Source of the DNA: Parachlorella kessleri
Lineage: Eukaryota; Chlorophyta; Trebouxiophyceae; Chlorellales; Chlorellaceae
Length of the DNA: 46,725 bases
Direction: 5' to 3'
Assembly (NCBI GenBank): GCA_001598975.1
Contig: BBXU01000699.1
Span: forward strand, 1-46,725
Part shown: in pieces, positions 19,584 through 32,600 of the stretch
How the letters are laid out: the number at the start of each line of letters is the position of its first letter
Position numbering within the stretch: position 1 is the first letter of the stretch
The notes under the pieces: model-generated
The model's database searches: none
What the model was told of the DNA's origin: nothing
The model's input: the letters and a program-made list of their open reading frames with translations, nothing else
Made by a program: the position numbers and the translations under genes

Positions 19584-22500
19584 CTAGCCTTTTTGCCGCT
19601 TGTTCCCTCTGCCTCGCGCTTTGGCTGCCTTTGTGCCCTTCTGGGATGGCCCCTGGTTCTTCACTTCTTCACTGCCCGGCTGCTCTATTGCTGGGTCTTC
19701 TGCCGCGGCCACTTTCTGCATGTTGGGACCCTGCCTTAGCTATGGTGCCAGATGCGATTCACACACCCTGTGCACAAGCACATACCCGCTGTTCACACTC
19801 TAGGCCAGACACCCAATCACCTCACCTCGCCAGATCCATATGTCCAGCTGGGCATCGACCCCATCCAGACGCTCAGCCAGCCAGCCAGCAAGACAGGAAA
19901 GAGCAGGAAGGCCTAGGTTATAAACCCACCTGCTGGACTGCAGCGCCCCCAAGTGCGCGGTAGTCAGTGACTTTCTTGTGGGGCAGCACCCTGTCCAGCA
20001 GCGTCAGCGTGAAGCCCTCCGCCCCTCCAGCCCCCAGCTTGGTGATGCGGACATTGCCATTGTTCACTAGCTGCGTAAGGGAGGCTGATTAGACAGTTTG
20101 TAGGCTATTATGTTACGCGTGGTAGTAAACTTGCCAGGTTGCTGGCTTGAAATGTGCTGTAGGCTCACCAAAGCACTGGTGGCCAGCAAGTTGAGGCTCA
20201 GTGCTGATTCCGTTGTGCTGAAGAAATGATGCCTCAATGGGGGGCAGAGCGAGAGGCACAAGCACAGTGTAAACAGCCAGACACAGCTAGGCAGGAGGGG
20301 AAGTATGCGATAAAATGTGGGACTCGCCTGCAGCATGGAGGAGAAGGAGCGCGAGGCCTCAAACTTGGGGCCCACCCCGACCACCTGCCCAAAGGTCATG
20401 GAGGGCAGCTGGCCGCGGCAAAGCTCTCCTGCGCTCAGCTCCTCTACAGGCATGCAGGCACTGACATTCTGAAATAGGCGATTGCGAAGTGCATAGTCGG
20501 TGGCAGGATTGAAATGCCTAACCATGTGCGTGGAGCAAGAAAGGTAAGGCGAAATGCTGTCCTGCCAGCATGCATGAGAAGTCCCAGACGTGATAGTAGT
20601 GGCGGCGGCAACTGCAGCATGCACTCGCGATCCCGCAGATAAAGACGCCAACCAACTCCCTCCCAGGTAAACAACTCCCTCACCCACCCGCGCATGACAG
20701 TTGCTCCAGACGCTGCAGGATGCGCTCCCCATATGCATGGATGTCAAACTCTGCCCTGGCATCCTCCTCCTCCAGCACAGGGGCCATCTTGCTACGCCAG
20801 CCCGACACCCGGGAGGCCAGCTCGCTCTGCACCTCGGCCGCGGCTGCAGCGGCAGGGCTAGCAGGACCGCAGTGGGCAGGAGCTTGATGGCAGGAGCTTC
20901 AAAGGGTCCACTTGCCTGGTTGTGGCACCAACCTTGGCTGCTGCATCCACCAAAACCTATCTAACCTACCCATAGTAGAGTGTGTTCCAAGCCTTGAAAA
21001 CATACGCACCCTGCAACCCCGCCATCCCAAAGCCAGCCAGATACAGTTAAGCATACCTGCTGCGCTGATGAATGCCTCAATGTGTGCCCGGCACAGCTCT
21101 TCATAGGACAGCTCATCAACTCCGGCTGCGGGTAGAGACACGGTTAAATTAACCTCTTGACACGACGAATGTGAGTTGATGAGTATAGGAGTGCAATGCC
21201 TTGCTTGGAAACATGCACATCGCCCTCACAGCGGTGCACGAGCGAGCCTGCTTTGCAGGTGCACTGGCCTGTTGTGGCCTTCCTGCCTCTATATTTCCTC
21301 CCAAGTAATCCTGTTGCTGTTCTTTACCTGCATCAACAAAATCGCCAGCCCCTCCAAGCCGCCCACCCAGCGTTGCCTCCAGGCCAGCCGCCGCCAGGGG
21401 CACTGCGCCCTCTGGCATGTCAAAGTTGCCCAGGGGTGCGTAGTCATCGTCGTCATGGTCAAAGCCGCCATTATCAAAGAATTCTGCATGCAACAAGTCA
21501 GACACAGTCACACGCGCTGAGAGTTGTCAAAAGCTACCAAAGGAGCCCTGCGATTCTGATCTGGCATATGCTAACCGGTGCAGCCAGCACATTGTCGCTC
21601 TCACCTGGGCAGAGCGAGTTTGTGGGCGCAACTAAACTCTTCTCATGCTCTCCTGACCTGGAATGCCTGACTAAGATCCGTCTATATTACTAACATATCG
21701 TAACACCTATCAAGACCCACACCTGCGCCATCCGCACCCTCCCCGTCCTCAGCAAACCCTGCCACCGCCTCCTCATATGTAAAGGCGGGTGCTGCCACAG
21801 TTTGTGCTGAGCGCTGAGAGCTGGCACGAGAGCCGCCGCGGCCACCCTGCTGGGAGGGCTTGGCGTCTGATTCCTGTACCGGAGAGAAAGGGTGGGCGCA
21901 ATGTGGGGTAGCAGAGTTGGGCCTGTCCCTTCGATTGGTTCAGGTTTCTTTGAAAACATATATCTCGCTACTGTGTAGGCTTCACAGGTTTGAAGAGTGA
22001 GCACTTTTCCTACTATCAGCATACAATCGCCAGGAGTAGCAGGGTCTCAACTCTGCCAGCCGCAAGCCAGTAGCCAAGCATGATATTAGCTACCTCTCCA
22101 GCTCAAGAACCGCAGAGTAGCCCCCCCTCCCCCCAAGCCAGCATCCGGCAAGGCGCAATACCCCAGTACTAGAATCTAACGTTCTCGCACAGACCTGCTG
22201 CTTGAGGGCATAAGAAAATTCCGGGAAGAGCAGTCCTGTGACCGGTGGCTGAAGCGTCAAGAGAGTGTCTATGTCGTGCGCTAAGAGATGTTGCTGATCC
22301 TGCTGCTGATGCTGCCGCCTTGCCAAGAGCTTGCGTGGTACCTACAGGGCAGCACGCAGAGGCCTTCAGGGCAGCCAACTGAGCACAAGTGACATACGGC
22401 ATCTGGCAGTGTACTATAATCCATCTACCCCACTGGTGTATCAAGCGTGCTCAGCTTAATTTCCAATAGATATGGCTAGCGAACCGTAAACATCCCCAAC

Positions 22501-24643
22501 GAGAACTGTTGGACCAGGCAGGCTAAACCCACGCCCCAGGCCCTCTAGCGATAGAAAATAGCCGATCACACCCCGATCGCACCCGCGCCGCCTTCTTGAA
22601 GGGCTTGGGCTTCAATGTGCCCCGTGAGTTGGGGTCCAGCGGCTTGTAGGGGTCAAAGCCCTCCTCCTCTCCTCCTGGCTCCTCCCCAGGCTGAGGCTGC
22701 GGCCCTGCACCAGCGTGCTGGTACTCTCCTGCTGTGCCAGCCAGTTGGGCAGCAGCTGAACCGCCCTCCCCACGGGGGTCCATCGGGCCATAGTAGTCGT
22801 CATCGTCAAAGCCGCCACCGCCACCCATGTCATAGTCATCGTCTGCCAAGTCAAAGCCGCCGCCGCCCAGGTCTGCTGCGGCGCCGCTGGCAGCCCAGTC
22901 CTGCTGCGCCTGATGAGGGCCAGGGCCAGCTGCTGCCGCGGCAGCTGAGGGTGCCCAGTATGGTGCTGCGGCGCCGCCCTGGCCACAACCCACTTCACTG
23001 GACATGGGCTGTAAGTGCTCGTCCAAGTGAGCACCATCGCGCTGCTCAAGAAGCAGCGCCCCAGAGCGGTGTACAGTGCATGCTGTGATCTGTAGGCAGG
23101 GTGGAATGACAGGCTGAGGGAGGGCATATCATGTAAGCAGAGCCGGTGCCTAGGGTGTGGCACACAAGGGAGAGACATCCACATCATGTGTAGGTTTCCT
23201 GCAGGTGCTGTGCTGCCACCCTTGCCTGCCAGACCCCGGTACTTGCAAAGCGAGTGACATGCACTGTGCGTTTACTAGGAAACACTGTAACCTAGAACTT
23301 TAGTCTAGGGTTGATACATGTCATCAGCTGCATCGCAAGTTTCCAAGCCCTGGCCCTCACCCTGTAGTTGCCTGCATCCCCATCGCCATGGCTGTTGCCT
23401 GTGTCCTCCAAGGCCAGAAGGGTGGCAGGCGGCCGCAGCGCCGCGGGCAATGCCACTGCTGCACCCTCATCCAGGTCTATACCAGTGCCCTCTGCGATCC
23501 CCAAACCCATTAAGAAGCCGATTTAGGTTGGGATGCACGTGACAGCAAGGGTTGGTATGGCAGAAACTTGGCGGGTGCCAGCTGCGTCAGTCAGCAAGAC
23601 CGAAAGTAGGGAACAAGAGAACAAACAAAAGGCCGTCACAATATAATTGCTTTATATATTTTCCCCGGGTCAAAGATGCTCAGTGCTGGATCCCAACAGT
23701 AATATTCTACTTAACATGGGCATCATTTGCGACATTAACACCTTTACACCGGCTTGCCGCCAGGCCCTCATCACTTCCCCGCCACGCAAGCTTAGGCTGC
23801 ACACTGACACTACAAGAATTTTATGGCCAGGGGTCTTACCTTCTAGCACATCATCCAGGCTGAGGAACTGCTCCTCATCCTCAAACTCGCTGTCCACGTC
23901 TGCTGCTGTGCCCCCCTCTTCGCCCAGAGCTTTCAGCGCGTGTGTGTCTCGTTTCCTGGAAGAAGCAAGAGTTAGCCTTGCATCCTACCAAGCATCCTCA
24001 AGTATGCCGCTCCCGTACCCCTATGCCGCCTAAAGGCAGGCGCTTGCCCTTCTGTCATGGACTGCTTTCTGCTCTTGCAGAAATGGTCCCCTCCTTTTAC
24101 TGCCTGTGTCTTCTTATCATCCACCGCCACCCGACACCCCCTGCTTTCTATTTTGGCTTACAAACCCTCGCCACCGATCCTTGTTAGTGAACTCACCGCC
24201 GGTCAGCTATGAACTCGAGCGCCTGGTACACCAGCGTATGGAGGTATTCCACCTTCTTGCTGTATATACAGGCTGAGCCCTGGATCAGTAGGGCCGCTGC
24301 AGGGAGTGCAGAAGCAGGGCGCCTAAGACTGGCCTGCCCGTTGTTAAACGGTAGCAGTTTTGAGAGAACGCCAGCTTCCAGGCCCCGTACCTACCTTCAG
24401 CAAAGTTCAAGGAGGGTCCTCCCTCCGCAAACGAGAATTGCACGCCCTCCAAGACTTCCTGCAAGGGCAGGGGCCCACCCACTGTTATTTTCGACGCACA
24501 AGGCTCAGCCGTTCCCAACCAGCTCTACTTCGGGTACACACCAGGTAGTCCTCCAGGTCATTGGCGATGTTAACGCTCCAGTTGGCCGCCAAGTCGCGTA
24601 TTGGCTGTAAGAGATGGGCATAGCGCTCCTCGCTTTGTGTCAT
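19584..24643 (-). CDS. CAPH2: Condensin II kleisin subunit CAP-H2 (14 exons)
   Basis: Kleisin-beta of condensin II, which bridges SMC2 and SMC4 in chromosome condensation; 721 aa. Exons: 24643-24542, 24458-24395, 24296-24197, 23955-23840, 23491-23361, 23089-22583, 22341-22195, 21873-21723, 21483-21328, 21125-21057, 20843-20684, 20517-20328, 20070-19930, 19715-19584. The N-terminal kleisin domain reads [20 protein letters not shown], then [20 protein letters not shown] and [13 protein letters not shown], which is diagnostic for CAP-H2. A conserved [20 protein letters not shown] and a middle motif [11 protein letters not shown] follow. The C-terminal winged-helix region includes [33 protein letters not shown] and [16 protein letters not shown] basic tail ends GRGNKRQKG. 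The centre is acidic and Gly-rich. Intron 12 needs a GC donor (CAG|GCGAGT). The exon 11/12 junction was chosen to keep phase and is the weakest. Confidence 0.9.
23570..23589 (-). mobile_element. Fragment of the small repeated element
   Basis: Twenty bases in CAP-H2 intron 4 match copy 1 exactly in inverted orientation (TGACGCAGCTGGCACCCGCC on the minus strand). Homology stops shortly after, so this is a fragment or a chance match. Confidence 0.4.
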
Positions 24644-25512
24644 GCTTTCGTAACATCAGCCTAGTTCAGCATATAGATACACCTCTTCGCATATGAGGCC
24701 CAGCAATGAGCCTGGGCTAGGTGCGTTTGAACCTTCTACGGCTCTCTATGGTATCGGATACTGTTTCAACCGAGCTGCAGCATAGCTGTCGACTACCGAA
24801 ACCGTCCAAAATAGTTGCAAGTCGATCAACAGCAACGAACGGTCAGGTGATTTGTGGGTGCCCAAGCCTGCCATCTCTTTGGGGCACCTGGTGCAACTAT
24901 ACAGTTGGCAGCTGGACGCGTTTTGGGTTTGTTGGGGGTCCCACACCATGGGTGGCGGTGGTGCTGGGCCTGCATGCTGCTGCTGATCATGCCGCCCAAA
25001 CTGGCCCAGAAATCAGGCAAGGTCTTCTGAGGAGGGGAGTGTTATGATCCCCTAGCATGACCTCTAGGCTCACTTAGGTGCCTCAGCTCCTTGGCTACAA
25101 GCAAGATATACCATTCTTACGGGTGACTATTTTACGAACTGCATCATCAAAGTGAGACACTCTTGCCACTGCAGCAACGCTTCTAGGTGGGATGTTACGC
25201 CCATGTGCCTCAGCTGACAAGCTACCCAAGCAGCAGCCCCGAAATACCCATTGCATACAGGTCACTGTTTGGAGGCCAATAAAGGGATGGGAAGCAAGCC
25301 CACATGCAAACATAGAGCTATTTCAGCGGAACGTGGTGCGCAGGACCGATAAGAATACAAGTTGTGGTATGCGCCCCCTGGTACCCAACGGCTGGTGCAA
25401 GCAGACACTGAAACGACTGATATGTCACTGCATATGAACTGTGCCGAGGTTTGCAAAGGAAATGGCAGCGCCAGTCACACAGTCAAAGACTTCCAAGCAC
25501 TTGATACCCCTC
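24644..25512. other. Intergenic: CAP-H2 5' flank and AOX copy A 3' UTR
   Basis: No exon, tRNA or clear TGTAA for the AOX gene was found. Short ORFs on both strands lack motifs and are ignored. Confidence 0.5.
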
Positions 25513-28141
25513 TTAGGGCACATGCAGGCTGCCCTTGGAAAAGGGGTTCTCAGCGTCCTTCCCCAGTGCTGCAAAGGTGTGGTTGACAAAGGAGTGGGCT
25601 GCCTGCATCGCATGGGCACACAAGGTGGAGTTCAGCTTCAGCAGGTGCCTCTGTCCACAGCTATTCCTGGGGACATGCATTAACTTTCCATGAAATGAGC
25701 CAAAACAACGAAAGGGACGGCCGGGTATACTAGTCTCACCTCGTCTGCACGCACGTTGAGGACCACATCCCGCAGGGTGGCGCCCGGCTCCAGGCGCCAG
25801 TAGCTGACGGCAATGTCAGGGGCGGGTGTGGTGGCCCAGTGGGAGATGGACGATGTGCCAGAGTCTATCTCCTCCACAGCATGGGTGTAGGTCCTCACAG
25901 CCTCCTCCTCCAGGTACCTGCAGGGGGGAGTGTCACACAAGGACATTTGGGCATACCATAACTTGGCATTTAAGAGCCAACATGCAATAACACGAGTGCC
26001 GGTTGCAGGCTCGTTTCGCTGCACTGCAACACTCCAACGCCGGCAATGCAACAGTGACCTGTCAGCCTACTGGGCACGTTACAGGTTCAGCGAGGCATAC
26101 AGCATGCACATGCACGGTCGACTCACCCAATGAAAGCGTGGCAGCACCTGGGCCACAGGATATATGCCAGCGTGTACGCATTGAAAAACACGCCTGCAGG
26201 CGCAGCAGGCATCTGGACATGAAGATCACAATGACAGCATACATCATACTTGCGCCATGTAGTTGCAAGGCTTCATTAGTGTTTGGGCAAGCAGCCTGAC
26301 ATCCTGTGACCATGTAGCCTCCTTGGAACGATGGAACTCATGGAGTCATTTGTAGCATGCACTCACCCTGGCCGAGGAGGACCGTGGAGCGGAACAGAGG
26401 GCCCGGCTCACGCAACTTCAAGAAGGTCAGCAGGTGCATGCGCTGCAGAGGAGGGGGGCCAAGCAATGTTGCACGCTCTGTGCGCAACGCAGACCTGCTG
26501 TGAACAACATTTGAAAAGAGCACAGCTGAAGACCAGTCCTTCTCGGGAAGCTCAGGGAAAGGCGTGGCACTCATCAGAACCTGTCACTGCGGACTGTTGC
26601 AGCCCCTTGAATCTCACGGCTTACCTCGTTCTCTGCCTCCTCCAGCAGTGTGTGGATCCACCCGTGGTCCCGCCTCATGCTACGAAGCGACCGCATGTGC
26701 CGCAGCATGCCTGCAACATCCAGCCAAACTCACAGGAGTTGCAAGGTAGCTTCTGCCAGCAAGCTAGTCCCTTATTGAAAAGAGCCCGGAGTCTGACAGA
26801 ACAGCAACACTAGGCTGAACTGGTTGCCATTCGGCAACCCTACACACCTTGGGAAAGTTCAAGGATGCCACTCCAATTTTACGCAATGGCAGAATGCAGG
26901 CTTACCTGCCACCATGCCTGGCACGCCCGCAACCGTCTCCAGGAACAGCATGCGGCGCAGCCACTGCCGCTCGCTCATGTTTGGTCCGTAGCCACACGCA
27001 CGGTCAAAACCCCAGCGCAATGCTTGAATGGCCGCATATCCCACCTTGTCACGTACCTGCAGCAGGGGAGTGCAGGCGAATGCCCTAGCAATTATAGCGG
27101 TTATACACTCCACCGAATGCCCCCCTTGGTTGCCCACTGGGCTGGCCAAATATGCAGGTACCACCACTGCCAGCTGTGACTTAGGAGTTTTGAGCTTGTT
27201 AGCAGCGATGCCCTTATGGCAGCCCCGCTCACCGTCTCCCGGGGCTTGTGGGTTGGCTTTACTGATGCCAAATACTCCTGGGTGTAGACCGGGTGCATCA
27301 GCCTGCAGAGGCAGCACCAGCAGCACATATATCGTGGAGAGAGGGGGGTGTAGCATGCAGCAGGGGTAGGGCCTCTAAGAAACGCAATGGAGATATCGAA
27401 TCTTGTGACGGCTCCAGGCACCGCAGAGCGCAGCCACCAGGGGGAATACGATGTGCTGTGAAGCGGTGAGAGAGTACTAACCAGGCCGGCCTCCGTCTAT
27501 CTCTGGCGGCAAGCAAAGGAAGGCCTGCACCAAGAGTACACCCACATGTAGTCGTTGTTGACGAAGTCTTGCTGCGTTGAGGGCGTCGGCTGCACTTCGC
27601 CACCCACAACGGGTTTGGGCGCTTCCCTGATTGGTGCAAAGACTGCACGCCCTTCCTCGTTGCTCGCCGGCTGGGGCTCCTGCAACGGATAGCACCACCT
27701 AGTCAATATGTCTGGAAATGGCCAGAACAGCGTGAGAGCCTTCACTATACCATGTCATGTTTCTTGCCTCCTCAAACGTAAGGCAGCTGTGAGCAGGGCA
27801 CGAACAGCTGGCCCCACTTTTGCCGCAGCTCCGCCAATCCCCAGGCGACACCTGCAAGGCTGGAACAGGGTTGATGGTGTTCCTGCACCTACCGCACATG
27901 CCGCAAAAGACTTAGTAAGGTGGACGCTGGGCCGGGGGGCCGCCCAAAGCCTACTGCCTAAGGGCAGGCTTTTGGCAGCCCTGTTCGACATATTGTTCAG
28001 CTGTGTGCTAGCCAGCATGCCATCCATACTGGGTCGTGACGGAGCAACCCAGCAAGCTGGTGGAGCAAAGGCCTCAACCAGCACTGCAAGGGAGCGATTG
28101 CTCAGCACACGCCGAGGTGTTCCGGCGGTAAGCCGCAGCAT
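25513..28141 (-). CDS. AOX: Mitochondrial alternative oxidase, copy A (9 exons)
   Basis: Di-iron ubiquinol oxidase of the inner mitochondrial membrane, which bypasses complexes III and IV; 366 aa. Exons: 28141-27893, 27679-27546, 27302-27233, 27056-26906, 26710-26625, 26442-26367, 26193-26127, 25917-25740, 25602-25513. All ligand motifs are intact: [39 protein letters not shown] and [13 protein letters not shown], giving four Glu and two His. The first exon is an Arg/Ser-rich presequence without acids near the start, ending HLTKSFAA. The regulatory N-terminal cysteine of seed-plant AOX is not seen ahead of the core ([20 protein letters not shown]), as expected for algal enzymes. The protein ends in HVP. 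A TATA-like element lies about 53 bp upstream of the ATG. It is a tandem paralogue of the gene at 29686-32692, with every intron in the same place and phase. Confidence 0.95.
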
Positions 28142-29685
28142 GTTGCCAGCTCCTGCAGAAGCTCACCAGGCAGGCTTTCTGCAGGTGTTAACAATATAAA
28201 GGGGTTGGTGCTGCAGACTGGCTCCCAGCACACATATGTAGAGACAGTCGTTCCTGCATCAGATTGCCAACTTGAGCCACCACCTGTGCCCTTAACAACC
28301 GGGTTAATTTATCCCATCCTGTAACATGTCTCCCACATGTGTTGCATCCTACACGCTCATCTGAGCTCTCTCGAACAAGACTGTCCCCACCTTGATAGGA
28401 AACTCGCTTTGTTCGTCCCCGTCAATTGCCGCAGTGTATATATGTGCCATGGCTGACGTCATGTACACCGTTAGCTGTTGCATACAGTATGATGCTTGGC
28501 AATAGATATGTTGCGACATGTGACCAGAACAATTGCCACATGCCGTTAGTTGCGTCTGTTAGTTCTGTCATGTACGTTGCAGGACTTCAAATGCCTAGAA
28601 ATCTCTAACCTAGTCTCCTTAGTGTGCATCCCCCTTACAAACTGTGCAGAAAACCTCCAAGCACAGGTACCGACGCAGTACCCCTGTGACCTTGGCAATA
28701 TTGACAAGGGTCCAACCAGGTGCTGCAAGCGTTTCCGTTTTCAATTTGTTCACTAGCACGGTCCTGAGTCCCGATTTAATTTATACGTGCCCTTCAGCTG
28801 AGCCCTCCTGAATCAAACCTCGGGAAAGGTTACACACACGCTGGGGACCTGGGATGACCTGCACTGTTTAGTTAAGGAAGCCAGCTCAGACTTAGTAAGA
28901 GTCAAGTTTTGAAAACCTCCAAGCAAGTTCTGGCACTGAACAGACAGCTTCCAGATATCTCATCACTAGTAAGCAAGACTATGGAAACACAGAAAGCAAA
29001 GACGGGCATGAAGAGACGTCCGTGGGGCACAACTGGGCCATACGCGCCCCAAGTTTGCACTGGCTGCACTAACACCCGAGATGGACTACCAAAATCAGCT
29101 GAGCAACTGATACAGTGCAACCAGCACTGTTGGGCTAGCAGGGCCTCAAGGGAAGAAGGCAAACTGTGCTGGCGAGCCAGTCTATATGATAATGCATTGA
29201 AAGGCTCCCGACAGAAAGCGAGACATTGCAGGTGATGCACAGGGGAGGCCTAGATACCCCAGTGAGATGGTATTCTGTATAATGAAGACCGGGACCAAAA
29301 TGGTACTAGAGCAAGTGCGGGCTACTGTGCAAACTTTGTCAAAGTCACAAAAGTCCGGTGCATAACTGCTACATCAAAAAGCCGAACAAGATGGAGAACC
29401 TGGAACAAGTGTAGAGATAGGAGCAGGCCATAGTAAATGCCTGCAACGCACCGCATAGTAAAGCCTGCCTCACCAGGATGGGCTGCGGACCACACACCAT
29501 GCCAACACTACCACCAGCTACTTTCAAACTGAGGTCAATAGTAACAAAGTGTACATGGCATGTCAGTCCTTAGGTGACAGTATGCATCACATTCTACTCC
29601 CCATACAGGGGTTCTGCACCCCCGCACACCTTGCTACAACCCTCTTGCGTAGTAACCACCTCCTCCCTTACCGGAGGTTTCCAGC
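28142..29685. other. Intergenic region between the two AOX genes
   Basis: About 1.5 kb holds the AOX copy A promoter side (TATA-like at 28194-28200) and the copy B 3' UTR. TGTAA in the minus sense appears only far away (about 28635 and 28829), so the copy B 3' end is unclear. Overlapping plus and minus ORFs near 28900-29240 have no motif. No RNA gene is recognised. Confidence 0.5.
28194..28200 (-). promoter_or_regulatory. TATA-like element of AOX copy A
   Basis: Plus-strand ATATAAA (TTTATAT on the coding strand) lies 53-59 bp upstream of the AOX-A ATG. Position and base contrast with the GC-rich surroundings suggest a core promoter; no start site is known. Confidence 0.4.
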
Positions 29686-32600
29686 TTAAGGCACATGACA
29701 GCTGCCAGTTGCGAATGGGTTTTCTGCGTTCTTGTCAATCCCTGATAGCTTGTGGTTGACATAGGAGTGGGCAGCCTGAACAACAAAAGCGCCATCACAA
29801 CCGTGAGGAGAGGTATAATGCAAGCCAGCTGAAAATTGCATGTGAGGATCACACACTTAGACACATGCTTGAGCACAAAGCAGACTGCGCAAGGCTGTGC
29901 TGGCAACCTCACCAAAAGCATCATGAGCAAGCTTGCTGCCATAGTCAAATAGGTCATTATCATCGTGATTCCAGTTATGCCAACCCCACCACTCACCTCA
30001 TCGGCACGAACATTGAGGACTACGTCCCGGAGGGTGGAGCCCGGCTCCAGGCGCCAGTACTTGACGGCAATGTCAGGGGCGGGTGTGGTGGCCCAGTGCG
30101 AGATAGCGGACTTGCCAGAGTCTATGTCAGACAGCGCATGGGTGTAGGTCCTCACAGCCTCCTCCTCCAAGTACCTGCGAGGGGGGGGGGGGGGGGGGGG
30201 TCAGAGAGAGGCAGGGCAATTAGCAAGGTACGCAGCCCCACCGGCAGTCATACCTTGCCTTGGCCATTCAGCCTGCCGCCTACTGGCAGTTGCTGAGTCG
30301 ACGGCATGCATGCTGGGTTAGTCGTGATGCCCCAGTTAGGCATGCCTGCTACGACAGGTTCAGACACTGCACTGGCGGGTGAACAGCTCACCCAATGAAG
30401 GAGTGGCAGGCCCGTGGCCACACAATGTAGGCCAGCATGTAGGCGTTGAAAAACCCACCTGCGGCAGGCAAAAGGGCTTTTATAATGAGCGCCCGGACTG
30501 GTGGCTTTGGATTCAACTTCAGGCACTCGCCATGTCATATGCAGCTCCAGAAGCCGACCAGCCATGGGGCTGAGCAGCTGCTAGCCTGCTCCAGGCACAC
30601 GTGAGCACTAGGACAGATATGGTACATGATGGTACAGGCTTGTGTGGGGCCACAGCAGCACCCATGCCAGAAGCAGGAGGCTGTGCAACTAGTCTCCTCA
30701 CCTTGGCCCAGCAGGACCATGGAGCGGAACATGATGCCGGGGTGGCGCAGCTGGAGGAAGGTCAGCAGATGCATCCGCTGCACAGGGGGGGGATGCGAGC
30801 AGTGCTAGACCTGAATGGCTTGACTGCCAGGCATGACATGAGCAAGTTCATTGCATGCATTCGGGAACGCACAAATTGACAAGCTGCACACAGTGTGCAA
30901 CTAGGCAGCCCGTGCAGGGTGGCCCACTGTAGGACAAGTTACGAGCACAAGGCTAACAAGCCTGACATCGCCATGGCTCCCACCACTGGCCACCTGTCAA
31001 GGGTTACCTCATTTTCAGCCTCCTCCAGCAGTGTGTGAATCCAGCCGCGATCACGCTCCATGCTCCGCAGCGACCTCATGTGCCTCAGCATGCCTAAAAG
31101 TGCCAGTCGAGCAGCCCTTGAGGCAGCTTCCTGGTCACACCACCCACCCTCGATGCACTCCCAAAGTACACATTGCCGTAAGAAAGGTTGCTTAACCCAG
31201 GCCTTCGTCTCTTGAACAAGGAGCGGAAACACAGATGACCCGTTCGCACCAGTGGTTCCTGCCACCTCCACAATGCAAAGCAGGGGCATTGCATGGTGTG
31301 CTAAGCATGCATTAGATAGGCATAGCAATGCGGCGGGCCTACCTGCCACCATGCCTGGCACGCCCGCGACCGTCTCAAGGAACAAGATGCGGCGTAGCCA
31401 CTGCCGCTCGCTCATGTTGGGACCGTAGCCGCTGGCACGGTCGAAGCACCAACGCAGCACTTGCACAGCCGCAAACCCCACCCTGTCGCGCATCTGCAGC
31501 AAGCAGAGCACAGCAGGCCGCAGTACTAAGTTCAGCCTTCCGCCGCCATGTTATCATTCCCACCTTCATCTGTGAACCTCTTGTATCAAATACTTGGAGC
31601 AGCACAGCCAGGCCACGCTGCTATGAGGAGGGGTTCACGCCGTATCCCACAAGGCAGGAGGGAAAGCTGTCCAGGCAGCCAGTGCTGAAAATGGGGTGCC
31701 GCCCTGGGGTTGAGGCTGGTATGGACGCTCCACCACATAAGTTTTGTCATAGTGACATACCCCTCACCGTCTCCCGAGGCTTGTGGGTTGGCTTGACAGT
31801 CACCAGGTAGTCCTGGGTGTAGACAGGGTGCATCAGCCTGCAGCAGCAGCAGCAGGGCTTCTTGTCCCCTACCCTGCCAGTGTGTCACTCCCAGCGAGAC
31901 TAGGGGGCTGCCTGGCAGATTGCAGCGACAGAGCACCCCACAGCATAGCACAGCATGCCATCTGTCCTTTTCAAGGTGTTGAGCACGGACCCACAGCTAG
32001 ATAGGGTTCCTGTGAAACGCTTCCTCAGCTTCTGCAAGCCAAGCCAACACTTCAGTTCATGATTTGCCAGCTCAAGTGCAACCGCCTGCAACCCGCGTAC
32101 AGGTAGTCACGGTCCTGGGAGTTCTCATGCATAGCGGGGGTGGGCTGTATCTGGCCATCCGCTGAGGGCTGCCCCACCCCTTCTGCGGGAACTGTGAGGG
32201 ATGGCCTGCTCTCAGCGCTGTCCTCTGGGCTGGCCTGATGAGCACGGTGCGGCTCCTGAGGAAAACACCACCAGGATCTTGGTTTGTGCCTTGTTCCTTT
32301 GCGAAAGCTCGGCATGAACCACGAGATTTCACACCCCATGCTCAGCACGGTATATCTACCTAGCACTCACAGCCCTGATGCAAAGCCTCAGTCCCTTCAC
32401 ACTGGAAGCAATGTCTACTACTGGGAACCCGAGGTTTTTCTATAAAAACAACTTGAGCAGTCCTTACCCCTCCTGCAGCAAACGACCTCGAGAGGTGGGC
32501 GGTAGGCCGGGACGCTCTCCCAAGCCCAGCGCCGGGGAGGAGGTTAATGTTACCCACGTCGACGGCGCTGACGTGCTGCGAGCTAGCCAACAGACTGTCT

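Noticed and set aside
19463..19963. 166-codon plus-strand ORF
   Set aside because: It overlaps the last CAP-H2 exons in antisense and has no motif.
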